Below are positions 16,147 through 24,840 of a DNA stretch of 24,861 nt, piece by piece; the stretch's first letter is position 1; each line of letters starts with the position of its first letter. Source of the stretch: Bacteroidales bacterium (lineage in GTDB: Bacteria > Bacteroidota > Bacteroidia > Bacteroidales > Marinilabiliaceae); the NCBI GenBank assembly GCA_900766825.1, contig CAAFWU010000015.1:1-24861 (forward strand). Direction: 5' to 3'. Under the pieces are notes generated by a model that saw only the letters and a list, made by a program, of their open reading frames with translations, was not told the origin of the DNA and did no database searches. The position numbers were made by a program, and so were the translations under genes.

Positions 16147-18228
16147 ATGGCAAAGGGTTATAAATACTTCAACCGAGACTTGAGTTGGCTATCGTACGAC
16201 CAAAGAGTTTTGGAATCGGCTCAATCAGAAGACATTAGCATTGGCGAAGCACTTAACTTTGTCTCATTTCACTCCTCGAACCTCGATGAGTTCTATGCCG
16301 TTAGGGTTGCCGAATATCGCAAAGCGGCCTATAGTGGCGAGCGCATTGACGAGGTGTCGAACCCTGGTGCTATATTGCAACGCATAAACCACACAGTATC
16401 GCACCAAATAATTGAAGCTCAACAAATTATTTGTGACTATATATGCCCACGGTTGCTCAAAGCAGGCGTGAAGTTGCACTATGGCGACATACCCACCGAC
16501 AAGCGGCACACCGAATATATGCGCAACTACTTTGCGCGCGAAATTATACCGAACATCCAACCTGTGTTGTTGGGCAAGGGCACACTTGTCTTTCTGCGAG
16601 ACAACAGACCTTATTTTGCCGTAAAGTTGCACACCAAGAAACGCGGCAAACATACTCAGGGCAAGTCGGACTACTCGTTGGTTCAGCTACCTTTGGTAGA
16701 ATTGCCACGCTTTCTGACATTGCCGTCGTCGGGCGATGGACTGACACACATTGTGTTCATCGACGACGTCATTAGAGCCAACCTTGCCGAACTTTACCCA
16801 GGCTATGAGGTAGAGGGAGCGTGGTCAATAAAGATATGTAGGGATGCCGACTTGGGCATACGAGACGAATTCAATGTGAACATAGCCCAAGAGATTCGCA
16901 ACAATTTGGTGCTGCGCAACACGGGAGCTCCCTCGGGTTTCTATCACGAAGCCGATATTCCACACGACCTGCTCAAATGTCTGAAACGACATTTCTGTTT
17001 TTCTGAGAGTGAGATGGTCACAAGCGGTCACTATTTGAATTTGCACGACATGTCTCGTCTGCCCATAGCCGACCGAGGCATCAGCCCAGCCGACCGTGCC
17101 CCCATTGTGCCCAAGCGACTTCAGGTCACAGCCTCGCTCTTCGACACCATACAGCGTGGCGACTTTATGCTCCACTTTCCCTACCAATCCTTCGACTACG
17201 TTATCCGCCTTCTCAACGAGGCCGCCCACGACCCCGAGGTTCGCGAGATTAAGGTAACGCAGTATAGGGTTGCCACAAACTCGGCTGTAGTTGAGTCACT
17301 TATCTCGGCCGCTTTGGCCAATAAGAGAGTCACTGTGTTTGTGGAACTCAAGGCTCGCTTCGATGAACGGAACAACCTAATGATGGCCGAAAGAATGAAG
17401 GCTGCGGGCATAAAAATTATCTATAGCATTCCAGGACTTAAGGTTCACGCCAAGATGGCTCTTATCCTCCGAGGCGATGGCTATGGTCAGTCTGCTGCCT
17501 ACATAAGCACTGGCAATTTCAACGAACAGACCGCCCGAAGTTATACCGACCATGGTCTCTTCACGGCCGACCCCGACATCATTGCCGACCTCCGTAACCT
17601 CTTTACCCACCTCGAGGAGATGTCGGCTGGCATGACCTCACTCGAACCCCAAATGACCAAGATTTTGGTTACGCAAATAAACCTCGAGGAGAAGTTGACC
17701 GAGCTTATAGACAAAGAGATAGAGATTGCCCAACGGGGCGGCAATGCGTGCATTACCCTAAAGATGAACGGCATCCAATATCGTCCGTTGATAAACAAAC
17801 TCTACGAAGCCAGTCAGGCGGGGGTTCGTATCCGCCTCATTGTCAGAGGCATATGCTGCATTGTGCCCGACCAGAACTACAGTGCCAACATAAGCATAAC
17901 CCGCCTTGTGGACACCTATTTGGAGCATGGCCGAATATGGTCGTTTGGCCCAGAGGGCGACCGCGGCATATACATAACATCGTCCGACTGGCTCAACCGC
18001 AACATTCGCAAGCGAATAGAGGTGGCGGTGCCCATACTCAACACAGCTGTTCGTCAAGAATTGATGCAGATTTTGCAATTGCAAGTGGATGACAACGTTA
18101 AGGCCACACGCATAGATAAGGACCTAAACAATCTGCCCATAGAGATAGCCCCCGACCAAAAACGGGTGAGATCGCAGGTTGTGATCTACGATTTGATTGC
18201 CCAGATGCAAAACAGACTGTTGTTATAA
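16147..18228 (+). CDS. ppk1: Polyphosphate kinase 1
   Basis: This 693-residue enzyme reversibly transfers the ATP gamma-phosphate to inorganic polyphosphate. The N-terminal NRDLSWLSYDQRVLESA and NLDEFYAVRVAEYRK motifs of the family are present. The two catalytic histidines are visible: His434 in LKVHAKMALI (autophosphorylated; E. coli His435) and His594 in LEHGRIWSFG (E. coli His592). The phospholipase-D-like core motif STGNFNEQTA and the ATP-site segment VFVELKARFDERNN are intact. Length is normal. I used ATG 16147 (MAKGYKYFNRDLS) because the 10 residues upstream (from GTG/ATG-like 16117) are not family-like. No exopolyphosphatase gene is adjacent. It ends in TAA and a strong terminator follows. 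Confidence 0.97.
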   Translation: MAKGYKYFNRDLSWLSYDQRVLESAQSEDISIGEALNFVSFHSSNLDEFYAVRVAEYRKAAYSGERIDEVSNPGAILQRINHTVSHQIIEAQQIICDYICPRLLKAGVKLHYGDIPTDKRHTEYMRNYFAREIIPNIQPVLLGKGTLVFLRDNRPYFAVKLHTKKRGKHTQGKSDYSLVQLPLVELPRFLTLPSSGDGLTHIVFIDDVIRANLAELYPGYEVEGAWSIKICRDADLGIRDEFNVNIAQEIRNNLVLRNTGAPSGFYHEADIPHDLLKCLKRHFCFSESEMVTSGHYLNLHDMSRLPIADRGISPADRAPIVPKRLQVTASLFDTIQRGDFMLHFPYQSFDYVIRLLNEAAHDPEVREIKVTQYRVATNSAVVESLISAALANKRVTVFVELKARFDERNNLMMAERMKAAGIKIIYSIPGLKVHAKMALILRGDGYGQSAAYISTGNFNEQTARSYTDHGLFTADPDIIADLRNLFTHLEEMSAGMTSLEPQMTKILVTQINLEEKLTELIDKEIEIAQRGGNACITLKMNGIQYRPLINKLYEASQAGVRIRLIVRGICCIVPDQNYSANISITRLVDTYLEHGRIWSFGPEGDRGIYITSSDWLNRNIRKRIEVAVPILNTAVRQELMQILQLQVDDNVKATRIDKDLNNLPIEIAPDQKRVRSQVVIYDLIAQMQNRLLL

Positions 18229-18255
18229 ACTAACAATGGTACTTTAAGCCACAGG

Positions 18256-18312
18256 TGCGGTTACTGACACCATATTAACAAATTGTCAATATGGTCAGTA
18301 ACCGCATTTTTG
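18256..18312 (+). terminator. Strong terminator after ppk1
   Basis: The left arm (18256-18276) and right arm (18288-18306) form a 19-bp stem with a 2-base bulge and an 11-base loop, followed by TTTTTGGG. It is one of the strongest hairpins in the window. Confidence 0.85.
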
Positions 18313-18692
18313 GGCACTTTATGATAAGATGGGGTAGTGAAGTCAAAATGGCTAATTCCAAACATTTAGACATGTGCAAATCCTACGGACAAAAAGTTAA
18401 TCCAAATTTTAAATCGTTTTAGGTTCATAAACTTGTTAACCGTTTGTTAGTGGTTAGTTCAATAGGCTTAACACCTTGAAAGTCATTCAAACTAACATGT
18501 GTTTTCAAAAACTCGTCCAAAACTAAATCTTGAAGGAAGGCAAATAATGCATAACTTCGTAAGTGGAAAAAGGGAAGAGAGAACCCAAAAGTCATAAAAA
18601 GACAAAAGGTGATATAGCCTCTCGACATACCTTAGAGCCCAACGTCACTACAATAGAAACAAGCGAAGAAATCGCATAACCTTATAAATGCC
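18313..18692. other. Long intergenic region upstream of nrdD
   Basis: About 380 bases lie between the ppk1 terminator and nrdD. I see no convincing gene: a 67-codon minus-strand frame at 18425-18628 exists but is weak. I could not find a TTTG / TAnnTTTG promoter close to nrdD, an NrdR box pair, or a recognisable cobalamin riboswitch. The nrdD promoter should lie here but is not identified. Confidence 0.6.
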
Positions 18693-20900
18693 ATGATACA
18701 GACAGTTGTCAAAAGAGACGGCCGAGTTGTCGGATTCAACAAAGAGAAAATATGTGCAGCCATCCGCCGCGCCATGCTCCACACAGAGAAGGGCGAGGAC
18801 GAATCGTTGGTATGTAAAATAGCCGACCGCATCGAAGTATCTGGCAAAGAGAAGATGACCGTTGAGTCAATTCAAGATTGCGTAGAGATGGAGCTCATGA
18901 AGAGCCCCCGCAAGGAGGTGGCTCAACGATATATTGCCTATCGCAATCAGCGTAACGTGGCTCGCAAAGCCAAGACCCGCGACATATTCTTGGAGATTAT
19001 AGAGGCTAAGAACAACGACGTGACCCGCGAGAACGCCAACATGAATGCTGACACCCCAGCAGGCATGATGATGAAATTTGCGTCGGAGTCCACCAAACCT
19101 TTTGTTGACGACTTCTTGCTCTCCGAGGAGGCTCGTTTGGCTGTAGAGCGTGGCTATATTCACATTCACGACAAGGACTACTATCCCACCAAGAGCCTCA
19201 CTTGCGTTCAGCACCCACTGGACAAGATTCTTCACAATGGTTTCTCGGCTGGTCATGGCGAGTCTCGCCCAGCCAAGCGCATTGAGACCGCCAGCATCCT
19301 TAGCTGCATATCTATGGAGACTGCGCAGAACGAGATGCACGGTGGTCAGGCCATTCCAGCCTTCGACTTCTACTTGGCTCCCTTTGTTCGCTCCAGCTTC
19401 ATAGAGGAGGTTAAGATTATGGAGGACATCAATGGCGAGGACTACTCCGACCTCTACGACACCCATATCAGCGACTACATCAGTCAGGAACTCACAGGAC
19501 TCGAGGGCAAAGAGCGCATACGCCAGCATGCCATCAACCGCACTGTCTATCGTGTTCATCAGGCCATGGAAGCCTTTATCCACAACATGAACACTATCCA
19601 CTCCCGCGGAGGCAATCAGGTGGTTTTCAGCTCCATCAACTACGGCACCGACACTTCGGCCGAAGGTCGTTGCATCATTCGCGAGATTCTCAAGACCACA
19701 TATCAGGGTGTTGGCAATGGCTCAACCGCCATCTTCCCCATCCAGATTTGGAAGAAGAAGAGGGGCGTAAGCTACTTGCCTGGCGACCGCAACTACGACC
19801 TCTATGTTGAGGCATGCAAGGTTTCGGCACGTCGTTTCTTCCCCAACTTCCTCAATTTGGATGCCACATTTAACCAGAACGAGAAGTGGGATGCCAACGA
19901 CCCCGAGCGCTATAAGTGGGAGATAGCCACCATGGGCTGCCGCACTCGAGTGTTCGAGAATCGCTTTGGCGACAAGACATCTGTTGGTCGTGGCAACCTC
20001 TCGTTCACAACCATCAACATTGTACGCATTGCGGTGGAGAGCATGGGCTATGTGGATAAGGATGAGCGCATTGAACACTTCTTCAAGCGTTTGGACGAAG
20101 TTATGGACATCACAGCCCGTCAGCTCAACGACCGTTTCAACTTCCAGAAAACGGCTCGTGCCAAGCAGTTCCCCTTGCTCATGTCGGCCCTTTGGAATGG
20201 CAGCGAGAAGTTGAGCCCCGAGGACACCATAGAGAGCGTAATCAACCAAGGCACGCTGGGTATTGGCTTCATTGGCTTGGCCGAGTGCTTGGTTGCCCTA
20301 ACGGGTCACCACCACGGCGAGGACGAGGAGGCTCAAAAATTGGGCATCTCGATAATCTCTCACATGAGGGACCGCGCCAACGAGTACAGCGAGAAATATC
20401 ATCACAACTATAGTGTGTTGGCAACTCCCGCCGAGGGTTTGGCTGGCAAGTTCACCGCCAAGGACAAGAAGAGTTTTGGCGTTCTGCCTGGCATTACCGA
20501 CCGCGACTACTACACCAACTCAAACCACGTGCCCGTATACTATAAGTGCAGTGCAGCCCACAAAGCACGCATTGAGGCACCCTATCATGAGTTGACTCGC
20601 GGTGGTCATATCTTCTACATCGAGATAGATGGCGATGCAACCCATAACCCACAAGCAGTGATGAACTTTGTGGATCTGATGGACAAGTACAATATGGGCT
20701 ACGGCTCGGTGAATCACAACCGCAACCGTTGCATGGATTGTGGCTACGAGAATGCCGACGCCGAAATGGAGGAGTGCCCTCACTGCCATGGTCACAACAT
20801 TGATAAGTTGCAGCGCATCACAGGCTACTTGGTTGGCACCACCGACCGCTGGAACAAAGCTAAATTGGCCGAATTGCACGACCGCGTAACACATGACTAA
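18693..20900 (+). CDS. nrdD: Anaerobic (class III) ribonucleoside-triphosphate reductase
   Basis: This 735-residue glycyl-radical enzyme makes deoxyribonucleotides without oxygen. The N-terminal ATP-cone (about 1-95, starting IQTVVKRDGRVVGFNKEKI) provides allosteric control. The large barrel domain follows, with SLTCVQHPLDKILHNG and INRTVYRVHQAMEAFIHNMN. The C-terminus has the zinc site Cys680/Cys683 and Cys695/Cys698 (CMDCGYEN and CPHCHGH), then the glycyl radical loop RITGYLVGTTDRWN with Gly711 as the expected radical residue. The length is normal and the frame is intact. Its stop overlaps the nrdG start by 8 bases (translational coupling). Because this enzyme is destroyed by oxygen and no class I or II enzyme is in the window, it supports an anaerobic lifestyle. 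Confidence 0.97.
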   Translation: MIQTVVKRDGRVVGFNKEKICAAIRRAMLHTEKGEDESLVCKIADRIEVSGKEKMTVESIQDCVEMELMKSPRKEVAQRYIAYRNQRNVARKAKTRDIFLEIIEAKNNDVTRENANMNADTPAGMMMKFASESTKPFVDDFLLSEEARLAVERGYIHIHDKDYYPTKSLTCVQHPLDKILHNGFSAGHGESRPAKRIETASILSCISMETAQNEMHGGQAIPAFDFYLAPFVRSSFIEEVKIMEDINGEDYSDLYDTHISDYISQELTGLEGKERIRQHAINRTVYRVHQAMEAFIHNMNTIHSRGGNQVVFSSINYGTDTSAEGRCIIREILKTTYQGVGNGSTAIFPIQIWKKKRGVSYLPGDRNYDLYVEACKVSARRFFPNFLNLDATFNQNEKWDANDPERYKWEIATMGCRTRVFENRFGDKTSVGRGNLSFTTINIVRIAVESMGYVDKDERIEHFFKRLDEVMDITARQLNDRFNFQKTARAKQFPLLMSALWNGSEKLSPEDTIESVINQGTLGIGFIGLAECLVALTGHHHGEDEEAQKLGISIISHMRDRANEYSEKYHHNYSVLATPAEGLAGKFTAKDKKSFGVLPGITDRDYYTNSNHVPVYYKCSAAHKARIEAPYHELTRGGHIFYIEIDGDATHNPQAVMNFVDLMDKYNMGYGSVNHNRNRCMDCGYENADAEMEECPHCHGHNIDKLQRITGYLVGTTDRWNKAKLAELHDRVTHD

Positions 20901-21411
20901 GATTTCGATTCTTAAGGTTGTGGAGTCGACCACAGTTGATGGTCCAGGTCTGCGAACATCGATCTACTGCGCAGGTTGCGTTAACGGATGCGTGGGTTGC
21001 CATAATCCCCAGAGTTGGGACATAAAGGCTGGCGTGCCAACCGATATCGACGATTTGATGAAGAAGATTGTGGACGAAGATTTCTGCAATGTAACCTTCA
21101 CCGGCGGCGACCCAATGTATCAGGCAAAGGAATTTGCCCAACTGGCAAGACGCATAAAGAGCGAGACCGACAAAAACATTTGGTGCTACACTGGTTACAC
21201 ATACGAGCACATCAAGAACAACGCCGAGATGATGGAATTGTTTGAAACTCTTGATGTTTTGGTCGATGGTCCATTCGTTGCAAGCCTCAAGGACGAGAAC
21301 CTAATTTTTAGAGGCAGCAGCAACCAGAGACTGATAGATGTAAAGAAGACCTTAGAGAGCGGCAATGTTGTTGAAGTTGACCTCAATGCCCAATTGGGTT
21401 TGCAACTATAG
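20893..21411 (+). CDS. nrdG: Anaerobic ribonucleotide reductase activase (radical SAM)
   Basis: This 172-residue radical SAM enzyme installs the glycyl radical on NrdD. The 4Fe-4S motif is C-x3-C-x2-C at Cys29, Cys33 and Cys36 (CVNGCVGCHNPQSWD), preceded by TVDGPGLRTSIYCAGC. The SAM-binding Gly-rich motif TFTGGDPM follows. The start ATG 20893 lies within the last codons of nrdD (shared ATGACTAA), a classic coupled arrangement. The length fits the family. The C-terminus (VVEVDLNAQLGLQL) looks complete. It ends in TAG, and a terminator follows at 21500-21543. Confidence 0.96.
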   Translation: MTKISILKVVESTTVDGPGLRTSIYCAGCVNGCVGCHNPQSWDIKAGVPTDIDDLMKKIVDEDFCNVTFTGGDPMYQAKEFAQLARRIKSETDKNIWCYTGYTYEHIKNNAEMMELFETLDVLVDGPFVASLKDENLIFRGSSNQRLIDVKKTLESGNVVEVDLNAQLGLQL

Positions 21412-21499
21412 GCAATAGCCCCCCCTACCCCACTCTACTTCCTTCCTACCCAAAGGGAGTTAAGGGTTCTGCAAAAAAGAGATACAACATGAAAGAGAG

Positions 21500-21544
21500 A
21501 GCCACGGTTCTGAGACCTTAGGTCGATGGAACCGTGGCTTTTTG
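21500..21544 (+). terminator. Terminator after nrdG
   Basis: AGCCACGGTTC (21500-21510) pairs with GAACCGTGGCT (21529-21539). A small inner helix GACC/GGTC lies within the loop, and the stem is followed by TTTTG. Confidence 0.85.
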
Positions 21545-21605
21545 TGTATTGAGAGGTAGATGCTGAAATGTGATCTGTTAAGTTCGAAAGATGAGGATAG
21601 GCAAA

Positions 21606-21660
21606 AGAAAAGGGCGAGCCACGTTTCCAACACTCTTAGTTAGGAACCATGGCTCGCTTT
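21606..21660 (-). terminator. Terminator after the SpoIIE phosphatase gene
   Basis: The arms at 21614-21628 and 21643-21657 pair with two mismatches (8 bp at the base, 4 bp near the loop). On the minus strand the exit reads CCTTTTCTTTTG. The plus-strand exit is also T-rich, so it may work both ways. Confidence 0.75.
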
Positions 21661-21734
21661 ATTATTGTCTATTAATTGATTATCGGCGCAGTATATTTCC
21701 GCTGTGTTTTGTTACGATCTAAAAGGTGTAGCAA

Positions 21735-23996
21735 TTAGAAAATTACGCCAATGAACGAGACGTCGTCAAGCTGTTCTTGCTCGCTCTCGCTAAGGGTGCC
21801 TCCATTGGTAAGCCAATCGCGGTAGGTTTGGTAGACCTTCTCTTTTTGCTCGGCAATGGGGAGGGTGCAAATGGCATCTTGCATCTCCACTTGGCGTTTT
21901 TTCATGAACCTCTTGTGCTTGGGACCACCGTAGAGGTCGCTCAATCCATCGGAGCTCATGTAGATGGCGTCGCCCTCTTTGACATTGAGCACAACTGTTT
22001 TGAATGGCAAGTTGTTTCTGTTATAGTCACGTTCGCCTATGCTACGCTTCACTGTCACGCCCTCAACCTCGGTGCCTTTGCCATCGCTATAGAAGAAGAC
22101 AGGACGTTTGGCCGAGGCTATGGATGCTGTGGCAGCTACAGGGTCGAAGACCATGATTGTGAGGTCCATACCGTCCTTTGAGTCCTCCTCGCCATTTTGC
22201 TGAAGTATGGCCAAGAGGTTCTCGTGGAGATCTTCGAGCATATTGGCGGGGTCAATGAGATCGTTGTGGTCGCAGAGGTCGTTGAGGATTGTGGTGCCAA
22301 TCATGGTCATGAAGGCTCCTGGCACACCGTGACCTGTGCAGTCGGCGCAGACCACAATATCTATTCCTCCTTTGCGACGGGCCCAATAGAAGTCGCCACT
22401 GACAATGTGGCAAGGAACATAGAGTTCAAAACAGCCACCATTGCCAAAGCCTTTGAAGAAATCGAGGTTTGGCAATACAGAACGCTGAATACGCTGGGCA
22501 TAGTTGATACTGTCGGTAATCTCAATGTTCTGTTTCTTTATCTTTTCGTTGGTCACAGCCAAAGCTTCGTTCTGACTCTCAATCTCCTCGTTCTGCTCAC
22601 GCAACTGACGGGTTTGTCTCTCGACCTCTTTTTCCAGCATCTCCTTCTGACCACTCAGAATGCGCTGTTTCTCAGCATCTTTGCGGCGCTTAAAGAAAGC
22701 AAAGATGGCCACGGCAGCAAAGAGTACGGAGAGGGAAATGAAAATCCACATCTGTTTCTGAGCACGCATTGCCTCGGCTTGGGCACGCATGGTTTCTGCC
22801 TGTTGCTCAAGCTTGTCGTAGTTCATAACAGTCTGCATATCAGCAATCTGACTGTTATATCGCTGCATATATATTGAGTCGGAGAGGGCGAAAATGCGCT
22901 GCGCAACATCGTACTCATTAATATAGAGTTTCAGACTATGGAGAGCAGTGAGTTTGGACTTAAGTGCAGAGAGTTCACGATTGGGATTTTCTGCGTTACG
23001 ATAATATTCAGCGGCCTCCTGCGACTGCTCCATGGCCTCGGAGAAGTTGCCAATTAGGTTATAGTATTTTGCCTTGGCCAACATAAGTTCGGCAAGGTAC
23101 TGGTCGGCCATGTCGTAGATAGTCACAATGGAGTCGGCCGACATGAGGTGGGCACGCGCCTGCTCAGCCTGACGGAGCTCGGTGTAGACGTCGACATAGG
23201 CAATTTGCATAAGCAAGGCATAGTCCTCAATGAAAATGTCCTCAAGAGAGGTTCCTTGAACATGCCTACGGAAATCATTGAGTTCCTTCTCGTATGTTGA
23301 CACATACTGCAGAGCCTTTACCTTATCGGATAGTTTTTGAGCCGACTGCATTCTATAGGTCTGGAGCTCAAGTTTTTGCACGTAGAGCACCGAGGTGTCG
23401 GTTTCAGGAACGAGTTCAATGCCCTCGGTAAAGTTGCGCATGGCCAAATCGTCTCGTTCCATTTCGCCATTGGCCAAGCCGAGACCCATAAGGGCGTTCA
23501 CTCGCACAGAGATGGATATGTCGGTGGAGTCAGTATCTCCCAAACTGCAGCGAGTATAGATTGGGTTTTTGCTAACGTCGTATAGTTTCTGCGCCAACTG
23601 AATGGCCGTTTTATAGTGCCCCTTGTCGATATAGGTGACCACCTTGATAAAATAGGCATAGTAGGCCGTGCGTAGAATTCCCGTTTGAGGGTCAGACTCT
23701 TCCGCAATTATGGAGTCGGCCAGAGCTATGCACTCATCGTAGCGAGCGAGGGACTGAAGCATAGATAGTTTCTCACCTCGTGCAATTCGCATCTTGTCAA
23801 AATTGCCCACCTTTTTGGCCTCTTGATAGAGTTTTTCGGCATACCCTATGCTCTCTGTGGTACCCGATGCACCAAAGAGCAGAGCCTGAAGTGAATCCAA
23901 ATAAGCAACCTCATTGGCCAAAGATGGAACCGCAGATGCGGACATCAAAAGCCAAATGGTACTGACAAGGGAAAATATCTTTGTTTTGAATTTCAT
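21735..23996 (-). CDS. Membrane TPR protein with cytosolic SpoIIE-type PP2C phosphatase domain
   Basis: This 753-residue signalling protein has a Sec signal peptide (about 1-27), then a periplasmic region of TPR-like helical repeats (about 45-390), one transmembrane helix (about 416-435), a long coiled coil (about 440-495), and a SpoIIE/RsbU-like serine phosphatase domain. Phosphatase motifs are intact: INYAQRIQRSVLP linker, SGDFYW (Asp535), CADCTGHGVPGAFM (Asp552), YMSSDGLSDLYGG and the final DDVSFIGVIF. The family dephosphorylates STAS antagonists and so releases sigma or effector proteins. A STAS protein is encoded at 849-1202. It follows the metallophosphatase gene by 6 bases, so the two are co-transcribed. 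No histidine kinase domain is present. The signal sensed by the TPR region is unknown. Confidence 0.93.
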   Translation of the reverse strand: MKFKTKIFSLVSTIWLLMSASAVPSLANEVAYLDSLQALLFGASGTTESIGYAEKLYQEAKKVGNFDKMRIARGEKLSMLQSLARYDECIALADSIIAEESDPQTGILRTAYYAYFIKVVTYIDKGHYKTAIQLAQKLYDVSKNPIYTRCSLGDTDSTDISISVRVNALMGLGLANGEMERDDLAMRNFTEGIELVPETDTSVLYVQKLELQTYRMQSAQKLSDKVKALQYVSTYEKELNDFRRHVQGTSLEDIFIEDYALLMQIAYVDVYTELRQAEQARAHLMSADSIVTIYDMADQYLAELMLAKAKYYNLIGNFSEAMEQSQEAAEYYRNAENPNRELSALKSKLTALHSLKLYINEYDVAQRIFALSDSIYMQRYNSQIADMQTVMNYDKLEQQAETMRAQAEAMRAQKQMWIFISLSVLFAAVAIFAFFKRRKDAEKQRILSGQKEMLEKEVERQTRQLREQNEEIESQNEALAVTNEKIKKQNIEITDSINYAQRIQRSVLPNLDFFKGFGNGGCFELYVPCHIVSGDFYWARRKGGIDIVVCADCTGHGVPGAFMTMIGTTILNDLCDHNDLIDPANMLEDLHENLLAILQQNGEEDSKDGMDLTIMVFDPVAATASIASAKRPVFFYSDGKGTEVEGVTVKRSIGERDYNRNNLPFKTVVLNVKEGDAIYMSSDGLSDLYGGPKHKRFMKKRQVEMQDAICTLPIAEQKEKVYQTYRDWLTNGGTLSESEQEQLDDVSFIGVIF

Positions 23997-24002
23997 ACTG
24001 CA

Positions 24003-24840
24003 TTAAGCCATTTGAATGGGTTGGCAATGAGCATCTAAGAGGGCCACTTGACGCCCCTCGGCACGCGCCACCTTTAGGTGCCCCACATTGACACCCGCGT
24101 AGCCAACTTGGTTAACCACAACGGTTTTGCCAAGTCTATTGGGCACAAACTCAGGGTGTTGCAGAAATGTATGCGAGTGTCCTCCAAGGATGATGTCGAT
24201 ACCCTCAGTCAGGTGGGCGAGCTTAAGATCGGACATGGCATCGGATCCCTCACTTGAGTAGCCGATGTGCGTAAGGGCTATGACCAAGTCGCATTGCTCA
24301 ACCAAACGAAGTTTATTTACCATCTCCTGTGTTGCTATGATGGGGTCCACATAGGTCACACCTTTGTAATTTGCCTCATTAACAAGTCCTTGCAGAGCCA
24401 CCCCCAAGCCGAAGACGCCTATGCGCATATTGGCTCGCTCATAGACCTGATAGGGTTTGACCAACTGAGAGCCTCGGGCATCGGAAAAGAGATAATTGGA
24501 ACTGATGAAGGGAAAATTGGCCACCTCCATGCAGTCGCATAACCCCTCCACACCATTATCGAACTCATGGTTGCCTATGGTCACTGCGTCCACATGCATC
24601 ATGTTCATGAGCTTCATCTCCAAATTACCCCTGTAGAGATTGAAATAGGGTGTGCCTTGAAACATATCGCCGCACTCGAAGTAGAGCACATTGTTGGCAC
24701 CATGCTTAGCTCGCAGACTCTCCACAAAGGCTTGTCGTGGAGCATAGCCACCCAGATCAGGATAGGCAGGGTCGTGAGGCGGAAAGGGGTCAATGTGGCT
24801 GTGCACATCGTTAGTGTGAAGAATATGCAGAGCCTCGGTC
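24003..24840 (-). CDS. Metallophosphatase of the 5'-nucleotidase family, N-terminus missing (contig end)
   Basis: About 278 residues are readable, up to the adapter junction at 24840; the true start and probable signal peptide are off the contig. Metallophosphatase motifs are all present: LHTNDVHSH, ECGDMFQGTP, TIGNHEFDNG, LTHIGYSSEG and GGHSHTF. This is the catalytic domain of UshA-like 5'-nucleotidases/UDP-sugar hydrolases. The gene ends after this domain (QPIQMA, then TAA) and lacks the C-terminal 5'-nucleotidase domain. In Bacteroidetes the two domains are commonly encoded as separate adjacent genes, so the partner may lie just beyond the contig. Only 6 bases separate it from the SpoIIE gene. 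An apparent GTG start at 24857 giving the residues CSSDL is adapter-derived and must not be annotated. Confidence 0.93.

Larger units (their letters stand above)
21412..21734. other. Convergent intergenic region between nrdG and the SpoIIE gene
   Basis: This 323-base region has no gene. It contains a C-rich stretch at 21419-21453, and two strong hairpins that resemble each other, at 21500-21539 and 21614-21657 (listed separately). The remainder is AT-rich. Confidence 0.75.

Noticed and set aside
18425..18628. 67-codon open frame on the minus strand upstream of nrdD
   Set aside because: It has no recognisable domain, no good ribosome-binding site, and lies alone against the direction of nrdD. 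It would be the only gene here ending in TGA. Its second half looks faintly protein-like, so it is not fully excluded.
1..24840. CRISPR arrays, tRNA or rRNA genes, insertion sequences, phage genes
   Set aside because: I looked for regularly spaced repeats, cloverleaf-like segments, transposase motifs and terminal inverted repeats in all gaps and found none that hold up.
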